In this document: positions 1 through 6,110 of the stretch, in pieces | Position numbering within the stretch: position 1 is the stretch's first letter | Layout of the letters: every line of letters begins with the position of its first letter | IMG/VR virus record: IMGVR_UViG_3300046003_005061 | Coordinates: 1 to 41,024 of that record | Strand: one strand, 5' to 3' | DNA length: 41,024 bases | Source: a virus | Notes under the pieces: generated by a model | What the model saw: only the letters and a program-made list of their open reading frames with translations | Databases searched by the model: none | Told to the model about the DNA's origin: nothing | Program-made: the position numbers and the translations under genes

Positions 1-125
1 CATTTACAAGCCCAAAACAGGGGATTCAGAATCCCCTGTGCAGCGGAAACGCCAGAATCCAGGGCACCGAGTCCGCCCAGATCCAGCCCGCGCGCCATTG
101 CCGACTTTTCCCCCGTCTCACAATC
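1..125. repeat. Left copy of 125-bp terminal direct repeat
   Basis: Bases 1-125 are identical to 40896-41020 in the same orientation. The match stops at base 126, where the right copy continues with only four different bases before the contig ends. This fits either an assembly overlap of a circular or circularly permuted genome, or a real direct terminal repeat of the packaged phage DNA. The tRNA-type attachment site lies elsewhere (6111-6152), so these are unlikely to be attL and attR. Confidence 0.9.
17..39 (-). terminator. Palindrome, likely leftward terminator
   Basis: Two perfect 11-base arms (ACAGGGGATTC and its complement) are separated by a single A. Folded with a realistic loop this gives an 8-bp stem, and on the minus strand it is followed by TTTTGG. 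It lies downstream of the leftward HTH gene 206-661, so a Rho-independent terminator for that gene is the simplest reading. The same palindrome is in the right terminal repeat (40912-40934). Confidence 0.5.
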
Positions 126-205
126 CATTACAGGGTAAGCAGCCGAGCAGGGTAGAGACAATGCAGTGCTAAAGTGCTCCACAGAACGCAGAAGAGAAAG
201 AGTGA

Positions 206-661
206 TCATGCTACAGCCTCCCGCATGGCAAAAAAAGAAGAAGGCGGCCCCGGCATACGGGCAGGCAGCGCGAGCACGTGCTTTGCCTCAATCAGCACGG
301 ACCCCAGCACCCGCCGAGAAGGCAGCAGCGGCAGACCATCGGCCCGCGTCATTTTGAGCCACCGATAAACCGACTTGTCAGAGATCCGCAGGCTGGCAGC
401 CACATCGCCGACCGTCACCATTTGCGGCAGCGGCCCGCACGGCGCTGCCAGGAGCACACGCAGACCACGCTCCGGCACCATCCAGCCGCTTGACTCACGC
501 ACCGCACCAGGGATGCAGCCAGGCGCACGATCCAGTAGCCGCTCGATCATCTCCGGCTCACAGCGTAGCACCTCGCCGAGCTGGACCACATCCAGCCACG
601 CAGCCGCACGGCTTGGACGGCCGCGCTTGCGTTTGGTTGGTTGTGCGTTGATCGCGTCCAT
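206..661 (-). CDS. Helix-turn-helix DNA-binding protein (151 aa)
   Basis: The N-terminus has a basic AT-hook-like stretch (KRKRGRPSR, about residues 11-19). Residues about 82-130 look like a MerR/excisionase-type winged HTH: VTVGDVAASLRISDKSVYRWL followed by a short wing. Such proteins bind DNA as regulators or recombination directionality factors. The gene is leftward, ends near a terminator-like palindrome, and lies upstream, in the leftward sense, of the noncoding region that precedes the replication operon. A regulator of early genes or an excisionase-like factor are both possible; the family is not certain. The ATG at 661 has no clear Shine-Dalgarno sequence. Confidence 0.65.
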   Translation of the reverse strand: MDAINAQPTKRKRGRPSRAAAWLDVVQLGEVLRCEPEMIERLLDRAPGCIPGAVRESSGWMVPERGLRVLLAAPCGPLPQMVTVGDVAASLRISDKSVYRWLKMTRADGLPLLPSRRVLGSVLIEAKHVLALPARMPGPPSSFFAMREAVA

Positions 662-669
662 GGATTTAC

Positions 670-700
670 AAAAAAAGAAAAAGCGCCGGACTACAGGCGC
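670..700 (-). terminator. Leftward Rho-independent terminator
   Basis: On the minus strand a GCGCC stem, an 8-base loop and GGCGC are followed by TTTTTCTTTTTTTG. It overlaps the stop codon of the small membrane gene 691-837 and lies just upstream of the start of the next leftward gene at 661. The transcript of the 1004-691 gene pair therefore probably ends here. Confidence 0.6.
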
Positions 701-837
701 CCCGGCTCCACATCACCACGCCGGGCCGTCTTGGCCGGCCAGTTGCTCAGCGGCTGCATGGAAACGACCACGAGCAGAAAAAAGACAAGGCCAGCCGCAG
801 CCAGGCCAGCAATGATAGCAAAGGCGGCAGCACTCAC
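691..837 (-). CDS. Small single-pass membrane protein (48 aa)
   Basis: A GTG-start frame overlaps the stop codon of the upstream leftward gene as GTGA, and the start is preceded by a strong GAGGAGG motif inside that gene. The product has one hydrophobic segment of about 22 residues (AAAFAIIAGLAAAGLVFFLL onward, residues 3-25) and then a short polar, basic tail (residues 29-48). It ends within a terminator. Size and topology would fit a small phage membrane protein such as a holin-like or exclusion protein, but no family is recognised. The coupled start and the ribosome-binding site make it a credible gene despite its length. Confidence 0.65.
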   Translation of the reverse strand: MSAAAFAIIAGLAAAGLVFFLLVVVSMQPLSNWPAKTARRGDVEPGRL

Positions 838-1004
838 GGCGCGACCTCCTCGGAGGGATCCGCGCGGATGGCATCCGCCACCAGAATAGCCAGTGATTCA
901 CTCGGCTCGCGTCCAGCATCGGTCTCACGAGCGACAAAAGCAGCGATCTCGGCAGGGGTCAGCCTCGGGCCGGTCTCAATAGGTATAACAATATGAGCTT
1001 TCAT
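834..1004 (-). CDS. Small hypothetical acidic protein (56 aa)
   Basis: The frame starts at the ATG at 1004 (MKAHIVIPIETG) and ends in GTGA, overlapping the membrane-protein gene 691-837. An in-frame upstream ATG at 1055 would put the start inside the putative operator region and is less likely. The sequence has a short beta-like N-terminus followed by a predicted helix (LTPAEIAAFVARETDAG). It is divergent from the HTH gene at 1096 across an operator-like region, so it may be one arm of a lysogeny switch. No function is recognised. Confidence 0.55.
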   Translation of the reverse strand: MKAHIVIPIETGPRLTPAEIAAFVARETDAGREPSESLAILVADAIRADPSEEVAP

Positions 1005-1095
1005 GGTTTGCATCTTGCACAGATTAAATATGCATAATGCAGAGTAAAGCAACATTTACTTTGCAGATTGCACATTTCGTGAGAATTTATCAATC
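1005..1095. promoter_or_regulatory. Divergent regulatory region with operator-like repeats
   Basis: This AT-rich interval separates two divergent genes. It holds a direct repeat of 15 bases with two mismatches (1007-1021 and 1060-1074, TTTGCATCTTGCACA type), an inverted repeat AGTAAA-6-TTTACT at 1043-1060 and an 8-base palindrome TATGCATA at 1029-1036. The 10-mer GCAACATTTA at 1049-1058 recurs inverted at 1504-1513 on the other side of the HTH gene. This is typical of an operator region for the adjacent HTH repressor, but no promoter hexamers were assigned. Confidence 0.5.
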
Positions 1096-1425
1096 ATGAA
1101 TACTGCCCCCCACATTAAAGCATGGCTCAAAGGAATCAGGAAGGACCGCGCCTGGCTCGCCGATCAGTGCGGCGTCTCGGCTCCCACCGTTGATGGCTGG
1201 CTGTCCGCAGGTCGAAACATCCCCGAACCCTCGGCGAAAATCATCCGCCAGCTCATGATTAAAGGCCCCAGCCTGAATCCCAAATTGACGCTGGAACAAT
1301 ACAATCAGGCCAGCGCCAAAGCCGCAGCCAAAGGCCAGACACTGGAAGACTGGATTTCTGATTTGATCACCGCCAGTTTAAAGCTGGTCATCTTCGGTGG
1401 CGTCGTTTGGTGGTGCCTGTCCTAA
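1096..1425 (+). CDS. HTH regulator with hydrophobic C-terminus (109 aa)
   Basis: Residues about 10-55 resemble a Cro/CI-type HTH: a helix with AWLADQCGVSAPTVDGWL is followed by a further helix around SAKIIRQLM. The last 17 residues (SLKLVIFGGVVWWCLS) are strongly hydrophobic, enough for a short membrane anchor or a dimer interface. It is the only rightward gene preceding the DUF932 operon and is flanked on both sides by operator-like inverted repeats sharing a 10-mer. A lysogeny repressor or Cro-like role is therefore inferred. It is much shorter than LexA/CI repressors with a peptidase domain, so RecA-dependent self-cleavage is not expected. Confidence 0.7.
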   Translation: MNTAPHIKAWLKGIRKDRAWLADQCGVSAPTVDGWLSAGRNIPEPSAKIIRQLMIKGPSLNPKLTLEQYNQASAKAAAKGQTLEDWISDLITASLKLVIFGGVVWWCLS

Positions 1426-1607
1426 CCAAAACCAGCGCAAAGCCTAACATGATGCAACCAGCCTAGAATAAGGCTTACAGCACAAAATTACATTTATTTA
1501 AATTAAATGTTGCGTGCATTTAAAAGGTGCTCTAGTCTTACCCCGTCGCCACCACTGGCGGCACCCGCTTCACCGGGTCACACAAAAACGACAAACAAAA
1601 TAACGCC
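1426..1607 (+). promoter_or_regulatory. Leader/promoter region of the DUF932 operon with AT-rich palindrome
   Basis: A perfect inverted repeat ACATTTA-TTTAAAT-TAAATGT lies at 1490-1510, and its right arm is part of the shared 10-mer (GCAACATTTA on the minus strand, 1504-1513). Downstream are two small hairpins: CGCCA-4-TGGCG, and ACCCG-6-CGGGT within the repeated leader. The leader 1562-1597 is repeated exactly at 2558-2593. No convincing sigma70 hexamers were found. The palindrome is a good candidate operator for the 1096 regulator. Confidence 0.45.
1562..1597 (+). repeat. Repeated 36-bp 5' leader, copy 1
   Basis: The 36 bases here are identical to 2558-2593. The unit contains an ACCCG-6-CGGGT mini-hairpin and the A/C-rich run CACAAAAACGACAAACA, and sits 10-12 bases before an ATG in both places. 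The shorter core ACGACAAA also occurs at 3536-3543 and 4544-4551, each time beside a GC-rich hairpin. It may act as an SD-independent translation enhancer or an RNA-protein site. Confidence 0.7.
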
Positions 1608-2504
1608 ATGTACTCAGACACCCTCCAATCATCCGTCCTCAGCTTCAACCGCTTCGCCAGCCGCCGCACCCGTGGCAATGGAGCCGTCAACCACACCAGC
1701 CGCAGCGCCCTCAGCCTTGACGACGTGCGCCGCATCGCTCCCAGCGTCTTCGCCGAGCAAAAACACGACAGCCGCAGCGACCGCTACAGCTACATCCCCA
1801 CCTCCGAAGTCCTCACCGGACTCATGGCCGAAGGCTTCCGCCCCTTCTCCGTCATGCAGGGCGGCAGCCGAGATGAAGAAAAGCGCGGCTTCACCAAGCA
1901 CCTCATCCGCCTCCGTCACGACTCACAGCAGATCGCCGTCGGTGGCACTCACAATGAGATCGTGCTTTTAAACTCACACGATGGCACCTCCGCTTATCGC
2001 CTCATGGCCGGAGTCTTCCGCCTCGTCTGTGGCAATGGCATGGTGGTTGCCCAGTCCATGATTGAAGACATCCGCGTCAAACATACCGGCGATGTCCAAG
2101 GCCGCGTAATTGAAGGCTGCGTTGAGCTGCTGTCAAAGCTCCCCGAGGTCTCCGACTCAGTGGCCGAAATGTCCGCGCTACGCCTCACCCCAGGCGAGCA
2201 GCGCGCCTTCGCCACCGCGTCCCTTGTCGCCCGGTATGGCGATGACATCGCCCCCATCACCGCTGACCAGGTGATGACCATCAAGCGCCACGAAGACGCC
2301 GCCCCGACCATCTGGAACACGCTGAACACCGCCCAAGAGTCCCTCATCCGTGGCGGCCTCGGCTACATCCAGCGCGACACCTCAGGACGCCGCGTTGCCC
2401 GCCGCCGCACTCGTGAGATCGGCGGCATCGATCAGAATACCCACGTCAACCGCGCCCTCTGGGCCTTGGCCGAAGAAATGAAAAAGCTCAAATCAAACGC
2501 CTGA
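1608..2504 (+). CDS. DUF932 family phage/plasmid protein (298 aa)
   Basis: The whole length matches my knowledge of the DUF932 (DUF945) phage/plasmid-like family. Hallmarks are the APSVFA and SRSDRYSYIPT region (about residues 44-66), FRPFSVMQ, the HLIRLRH box, NEIVLLNSHDGTSAY (about 117-131), FRLVCGNGMV and the C-terminal GIDQNTHVNRALWALAEEM. The family is common on plasmids, ICEs and phages, and its biochemical role is not established. It leads the rightward operon after an A/C-rich leader without a Shine-Dalgarno sequence. Length is normal for the family and no key block is missing. The name is confident; the function is unknown. Confidence 0.9.
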   Translation: MYSDTLQSSVLSFNRFASRRTRGNGAVNHTSRSALSLDDVRRIAPSVFAEQKHDSRSDRYSYIPTSEVLTGLMAEGFRPFSVMQGGSRDEEKRGFTKHLIRLRHDSQQIAVGGTHNEIVLLNSHDGTSAYRLMAGVFRLVCGNGMVVAQSMIEDIRVKHTGDVQGRVIEGCVELLSKLPEVSDSVAEMSALRLTPGEQRAFATASLVARYGDDIAPITADQVMTIKRHEDAAPTIWNTLNTAQESLIRGGLGYIQRDTSGRRVARRRTREIGGIDQNTHVNRALWALAEEMKKLKSNA

Positions 2505-2513
2505 CCTCCCACC

Positions 2514-2538
2514 CTGCGCACCGGCTCCCGGTGCGCAG
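2514..2538 (+). other. Intergenic GC hairpin without U-tract
   Basis: CTGCGCACCGG, a 3-base loop and CCGGTGCGCAG form a perfect 11-bp stem just after the DUF932 stop. No T-run follows. Instead the repeated leader 2558-2593 follows. It could be a partial terminator, an RNA processing site or a stability element separating DUF932 from the next gene. Confidence 0.6.
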
Positions 2539-2557
2539 CAGGGAGGCCAGACACCTT

Positions 2558-2593
2558 CACCCGCTTCACCGGGTCACACAAAAACGACAAACA
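2558..2593 (+). repeat. Repeated 36-bp 5' leader, copy 2
   Basis: This is an exact copy of 1562-1597, here placed before the ATG at 2606. The position of the copy relative to the ATG supports 2606, rather than the in-frame ATG at 2531, as the start of the following gene. Confidence 0.7.
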
Positions 2594-2605
2594 CAAAATC
2601 AGATT

Positions 2606-2893
2606 ATGAACTCGATCATCAGTAGTCTTCTCGACTTGCCCGCTTGCGATTGGCAGTCAGCCATTGACACCTTCAGCAGTGCTTCAAATCTCAACGACAC
2701 ATTACGCGCCGAACTAGACGACACCGCCGAGAGATGCGCCTACCTAGCAGAATATATCAGCCAACGCGCTGGCATTGCTGGCACTGGAAACAAAACACAC
2801 ACCCAGGCAGCCAAAGCAGCCCGCAAACAAATGATGAAAGTATCCAAAGCCCTTGGCTACACCTTCGCCGACCGCCGCGCTTTCAACATCTAA
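2606..2893 (+). CDS. Small hypothetical protein (95 aa)
   Basis: The start at 2606 (MNSIISSLLDLP) is chosen because it follows the repeated leader in the same way as the DUF932 gene. The frame is open further upstream but would run through that leader and the hairpin. The product is mostly predicted helix, with a central polar segment and a basic C-terminus (KAARKQMMKVSKALGYTFADRR) that might bind nucleic acid. It resembles the small unknown genes often found next to DUF932 genes. No family recognised. Confidence 0.6.
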   Translation: MNSIISSLLDLPACDWQSAIDTFSSASNLNDTLRAELDDTAERCAYLAEYISQRAGIAGTGNKTHTQAAKAARKQMMKVSKALGYTFADRRAFNI

Positions 2894-2905
2894 TCAGGCA
2901 CCACC

Positions 2906-3226
2906 ATGAAAAAACTGCTCAAAGCCAGCTACATCTACCGAATTGCCAATGAATGGTATCCCGCCAAGACAGGCACCGCCATCATCGCCCAAGAAGACCT
3001 AGACCGCGCCCGCGCATCAGGTGGGAAGATTGTCCGCCTTCCGACCTATCAGCCCGACGGCGAGAAAACCAGCCACATGCTCGACCGTTTAACCCCCGGA
3101 TTATATGCCGCCTACGAGGCCAAGCACGGCTACACTCAAATGATCCACCTCTGTTATCTCGAAAACGCCATTTTCACCCCGCACACACCCGTTGCCAGCA
3201 AGCGTCAAAGAATGCTTGCTGCCTAA
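2906..3226 (+). CDS. Small hypothetical protein (106 aa)
   Basis: It follows the previous gene by 12 bases, and its ATG is preceded by an A/C-rich GGCACCACC leader. The sequence starts MKKLLKASYIYRIANEWYPA and appears to be a soluble alpha/beta protein without signal peptide or membrane segment. No recognised motif. It is part of the rightward accessory operon. Proposed as real from its operon position and codon pattern; function unknown. Confidence 0.6.
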   Translation: MKKLLKASYIYRIANEWYPAKTGTAIIAQEDLDRARASGGKIVRLPTYQPDGEKTSHMLDRLTPGLYAAYEAKHGYTQMIHLCYLENAIFTPHTPVASKRQRMLAA

Positions 3227-3264
3227 GTCCCACACCAAACACCAAACACCAAACACCCACGACC

Positions 3265-3498
3265 ATGAAAAACATCGAAACCACCACCCAGACCATCTTA
3301 TCAACAACGGCCACCGTCTATGATGCTGACGGCAAGCTGACCGAATCTGGATTAACTGTGATTCAAATTGATGAGCCTGAAACGTCTGATTTAGACTCGC
3401 TCATTATTGTTGGCATCACTGCCCACAGATTGTCAGACCTCGAGCGCAACGGTGATACTCTGCACTCTCTCGCGGCAGGTTGGAGTGTGGTTTTATAA
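3265..3498 (+). CDS. Small hypothetical protein (77 aa)
   Basis: The frame is open further upstream, but the ATG at 3265 (MKNIETTTQTIL) follows a conspicuous A/C-rich leader made of three CACCAAA-type repeats (about 3231-3257), like other operon starts here. The product is acidic (EPETSDLDSLIIVG) with predicted strands. No domain recognised. A strong hairpin follows directly at 3506. Confidence 0.55.
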   Translation: MKNIETTTQTILSTTATVYDADGKLTESGLTVIQIDEPETSDLDSLIIVGITAHRLSDLERNGDTLHSLAAGWSVVL

Positions 3499-3505
3499 AC
3501 AAAAA

Positions 3506-3533
3506 GCCGCGCAGGTCTTCACACCTGCGCGGC
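3506..3533. terminator. Strong intergenic hairpin
   Basis: GCCGCGCAGGT, a 6-base loop and ACCTGCGCGGC form a perfect 11-bp stem between rightward genes. The only T-run is on the minus strand (AAAAA on the plus strand at 3501-3505), so as a classical terminator it would act leftward. For rightward transcription it resembles the U-less hairpin at 2514-2538 and is followed by the ACGACAAA motif at 3536. Terminator, processing site or attenuator are all possible. Confidence 0.5.
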
Positions 3534-3549
3534 ACACGACAAACAAGCC

Positions 3550-3807
3550 ATGAAATCACCCAAGCCAGCCCCGAAAGGCCAGCCCCGGCTCAATGCCGCC
3601 GACCTTACCACACGCGGCACGCCGCGCAAGCGCGCAGCAGGCGCAGGCAGGCCCGCGCGCCACATCCCGCGCACCATCACCCTGCCCAGGTGCAGCAGCA
3701 GCACCCACCAGCAGCTCAGCAGCATCAAAGCCCATCTCAAACTCAAAACCCTCGCCGATGCCATCGAGCACGCCGCACGCGTCGCCCACGCCAAACTCAA
3801 ACCCTAA
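3550..3807 (+). CDS. Small basic protein, possible ribbon-helix-helix (85 aa)
   Basis: The ATG lies nine bases after an ACGACAAA motif, as in other genes of this operon. The N-terminal half is Pro/Ala/Arg-rich and basic. The C-terminal half (about residues 41-82: ITLPRCSSSTHQQLSSIKAH, then LKTLADAIEHAARVA) resembles the strand-helix-helix layout of small Arc/CopG-like repressors. This is a pattern resemblance, not a firm family match. Overlapping frames in this GC-rich stretch are judged shadows because this one has the operon-like leader and the plausible fold. Confidence 0.5.
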   Translation: MKSPKPAPKGQPRLNAADLTTRGTPRKRAAGAGRPARHIPRTITLPRCSSSTHQQLSSIKAHLKLKTLADAIEHAARVAHAKLKP

Positions 3808-3819
3808 AACCCCGCACCC

Positions 3820-4215
3820 ATGAACACATCGACACCCTACACCCCCCAGCAAGTTATTCACAATCTGCAAAACATGATCGAGCAACTGCGTGCCCATCCC
3901 GCCAATCTCGAAGGCGGTCCCGGCTGGTGCCGCCACCAAGCCAAGAGCATCCTCGCCCGCGGCATTGTGGGCGATCATCAGCACAGCCAAGACGCTCAAC
4001 CCCCGCCCATGAAAACGAATAAACAACTCCTCGACATCGCCGAAGCCGCCATCCGCGAGCTGCTGCACCGCCACGATTACGAGCTGGAAGGAATGCCCCG
4101 CGCCCACAGCCACCACGCCATCGCCCACATCCGCGAAGCCCAGCGTGCCCTCGACGGTCACCCCGATGTCATGCCCCCACTCCAAACCGCCAAACTCACC
4201 GCCGCCCTGGCCTAA
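3820..4215 (+). CDS. Hypothetical protein (131 aa)
   Basis: It starts 12 bases after the previous stop behind a C/A-rich leader. The sequence MNTSTPYTPQQVIHNLQNMI is amphipathic helical. A second in-frame ATG (MKTNKQLLDIAEAAIRELLH, at 4009) opens a second helical part, so an internal or alternative start is conceivable. No known domain. Membership in the rightward accessory operon is inferred from spacing. Confidence 0.55.
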   Translation: MNTSTPYTPQQVIHNLQNMIEQLRAHPANLEGGPGWCRHQAKSILARGIVGDHQHSQDAQPPPMKTNKQLLDIAEAAIRELLHRHDYELEGMPRAHSHHAIAHIREAQRALDGHPDVMPPLQTAKLTAALA

Positions 4216-4228
4216 ATACCCCACGCCC

Positions 4229-4498
4229 ATGATCAAGCCAGACTCAGCCGAGCGCTACCCAGTGCAGATCCTCAGCCATCCAACCATCAGACATGAGGGC
4301 AATGTGACGATCCTCAGTCAGAGCCACTGGCTGACATACAATGATAGCACCAGCGAGCACAAGACGTTCGACACCTGCCGGATCACCAGTGGCGAGCAGG
4401 CAGCCGCTGCCGACTCATGGCGCGCAAAACTCCGGGCTACCTGGGCACGGCTCAGGCATTGGGCGAACAGTGATTATCCACACCAGATTTCTTCATAG
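4229..4498 (+). CDS. Hypothetical protein (89 aa), last gene of the rightward operon
   Basis: The chosen start (MIKPDSAERYPVQIL) follows the previous stop by 13 bases; an upstream in-frame ATG at 4145 would overlap the neighbour by 71 bases. The N-terminal part looks beta-rich (VTILSQSHWLTYN) and the C-terminal part helical and basic. Its final codons (ANSDYPHQISS) lie inside a 37-bp sequence repeated in inverse orientation at 34777-34813. There the end of an unrelated HTH gene encodes nearly the same tail (NSDYQHQIST). The shared tail therefore reflects a DNA element rather than protein homology. Confidence 0.55.
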   Translation: MIKPDSAERYPVQILSHPTIRHEGNVTILSQSHWLTYNDSTSEHKTFDTCRITSGEQAAAADSWRAKLRATWARLRHWANSDYPHQISS

Positions 4499-4501
4499 CC
4501 A
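4465..4501 (+). repeat. 37-bp inverted dispersed repeat, copy A
   Basis: This segment matches the reverse complement of 34777-34813 at 35 of 37 positions (mismatches at 4479 and 4493). It starts GAACAGTGATTATC and ends TTCATAGCCA. Copy A spans the 3' end of gene 4229-4498 and lies about 110 bp from the end of the phage integrase gene. Copy B covers the start of the IntI-like gene. Flanking DNA is not similar, so it is a discrete element and a candidate recombination site. Confidence 0.85.
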
Positions 4502-4551
4502 CCCAGAAACAAGAAACCACCCACTAAAACCCCCCGCCCAAAAACGACAAA

Positions 4552-4576
4552 GCCGCCGGACACCCGGCGGCTTTTT
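4552..4576. terminator. Strong bidirectional terminator
   Basis: GCCGCCGG, loop ACAC and CCGGCGGC are followed by TTTTT on the plus strand. The preceding ACAAA provides a weaker T-run for the minus strand. It sits between the rightward accessory operon and the leftward integrase gene, which converge here. This is the clearest Rho-independent terminator in the window. Confidence 0.88.
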
Positions 4577-4609
4577 CATGCCCTCAAAAAGCACCCACAT
4601 AGGCGAACC

Positions 4610-5917
4610 TCATCCAGCCCGCGCCGCCAGCGGATCGAGGAACGGCATTGCTGCCCGCGCCTTGGTATAGGTCCGCTCCACCATGTCTGTCGTCGTGTGC
4701 CCACCCGCCGCCGCCGCCATCTCCACGCCGCCATGCTCACGCACCTGCTGCAATCGAATGTGCCTGAAGATGGATGACTTCTTTGTGCCTTCCATACCCA
4801 TGCTTGTCAGCCACTCATTATGCGCTCGATAAGTCATCTCCCCATTCGCCCCGATCAGACTTTCATCCGTCGTCACTTCCAGCACGCCCGCCACCACCTC
4901 CGCAGACACCGGCCACGTCACAGGATTCCCCCGCTTGGTTGTGGGCAGCGTCACCAAACCCGACCCGTCAGCATTCACCGTCAGCGCAGATCGATCCAAC
5001 CGCCGCACCGTGATCGGCCGCGATGCCGTCCAGGCCACCAGTTGATTAAACGCCCACAGCCTCGGACTCTCCACCCTCAGCCGTGCCAGATCCTCTGTGA
5101 TGGCAGCCAAAACCTCCGGCTCAATCTCACGGTGGCCCTTCGGCGCCGTGATTTTCACCGTGAATCCAGGATTGCGCTTTGAACCATCGCCCAGAAACTC
5201 CCGCAGATCCGGCAGCACCAGCCCCGGCAGATACTCATTGTTATTCGCAAACACCGCCTTGGCACAGCGCAGATAACTGTGCACCGTCGTATTGCACTCC
5301 ATCACCTCCGTTTTGTCGATGCCGGCCAATCGCCCCGCCTTCAGCTCAGCGCGCAGCACCGCCCACGCATCCTCAGGAGCCGCCCCACGCACCGACCACC
5401 CGCGCCTGAAATGCTCCTGTCGCATCCGCACCCAGTTCCTCAGTTGCACCGCCGACAGCAGCTTTTCCGTCAGCGCGATCTCATCCGCCGACAGCCCCGT
5501 GATCTCCTCGCAAATCATCCGCAACCGCGCCGCATTCTTCGAATAGTCCGGCTTGTTCGGTGGCACATTGCCCAGATAGACCGCCAGCAGTTCCGACAGC
5601 AGCACCAGTCGGGCAGGCCTCACCACCGCCTCCATCTGTTCCACCTTACCACAGCGCATCGCCTCCAGCTTCGTCCGCATGACAGTCTCCGCCCACACCT
5701 TCACCGCCACCAGTCCATCACGCACCGGATACATCGGCCCCGCCGACACCTCCCACGATTGCCCGCCAACGTGGAATCGCACCAGCCAGTTCGGCTGACA
5801 CTCCGGCACCGTAGGCACCGCCCACCCAGAGCGCGCCTTGGGTTTCTCATAAAAGCGTGCCGTCCCATGTCTGGAAACCAGCAGATTCGTGGCCTTTGAT
5901 TTGTGTGAAGCGATCAT
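4610..5917 (-). CDS. int: Phage tyrosine recombinase (integrase, 435 aa)
   Basis: This integrase would catalyse integration and excision at the adjacent attP (6111-6152). The C-terminal half has a recognisable but divergent catalytic domain: WTASRPITVRRLDRSAL (box I Arg), TTKRGNPVTWPV (beta-hairpin Lys), SSIFRHIRLQQV (box II Arg-His, with Ser where the first His is usual), then GGHTTTDMVERTYTK with the His and the nucleophilic Tyr near residue 415. The N-terminal about 270 residues would hold arm- and core-binding domains. It is leftward and convergent with the accessory operon. Its start overlaps a 12-bp direct repeat, suggesting autoregulation. The degenerate box II is the only oddity. Confidence 0.85.
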   Translation of the reverse strand: MIASHKSKATNLLVSRHGTARFYEKPKARSGWAVPTVPECQPNWLVRFHVGGQSWEVSAGPMYPVRDGLVAVKVWAETVMRTKLEAMRCGKVEQMEAVVRPARLVLLSELLAVYLGNVPPNKPDYSKNAARLRMICEEITGLSADEIALTEKLLSAVQLRNWVRMRQEHFRRGWSVRGAAPEDAWAVLRAELKAGRLAGIDKTEVMECNTTVHSYLRCAKAVFANNNEYLPGLVLPDLREFLGDGSKRNPGFTVKITAPKGHREIEPEVLAAITEDLARLRVESPRLWAFNQLVAWTASRPITVRRLDRSALTVNADGSGLVTLPTTKRGNPVTWPVSAEVVAGVLEVTTDESLIGANGEMTYRAHNEWLTSMGMEGTKKSSIFRHIRLQQVREHGGVEMAAAAGGHTTTDMVERTYTKARAAMPFLDPLAARAG

Positions 5918-6010
5918 GTCAGTGTGAAGCGATGAAGGTTAAACTACCCAGCACACAACCTGATACACAAAAAACCGTGAGAAAGCAAGAGAAACCGTGA
6001 GAAGGTTAAA
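5903..6010. promoter_or_regulatory. Repeat cluster upstream of int, candidate arm-type sites
   Basis: Three pairs of short direct repeats lie between int and the attP core. GTGTGAAGCGAT is at 5903-5914 and 5922-5933 (flanking the int start), GAAGGTTAAA at 5934-5943 and 6001-6010, and AAACCGTGAGAA at 5972-5983 and 5992-6003. Spacing of about 19-20 bp equals two helical turns. Such clusters beside an attP core are typical of integrase or excisionase arm-binding sites. No gene lies between 5918 and 6234. Confidence 0.55.
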
Positions 6011-6110
6011 TGCACCCACAAAAGCACCCCTCAAGCCCACACCCCGCTGGAACCCTGTAAAATCAACCCATCCAGCCCCATTCACCCCCTAAAACCCTCC
6101 AAAACTAAAG

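Noticed and set aside
713-937. Leftward 74-codon frame across 713-937
   Set aside because: Out of frame with the GTGA-coupled pair 834-1004 and 691-837, which have a ribosome-binding site and a plausible membrane segment.
3480-4022. 180-codon plus frame overlapping the small accessory genes
   Set aside because: Composition is Arg/His/Pro/Gln-rich as in frame-shifted GC-rich DNA; the frames at 3550-3807 and 3820-4215 have sensible starts, leaders and fold-like patterns.
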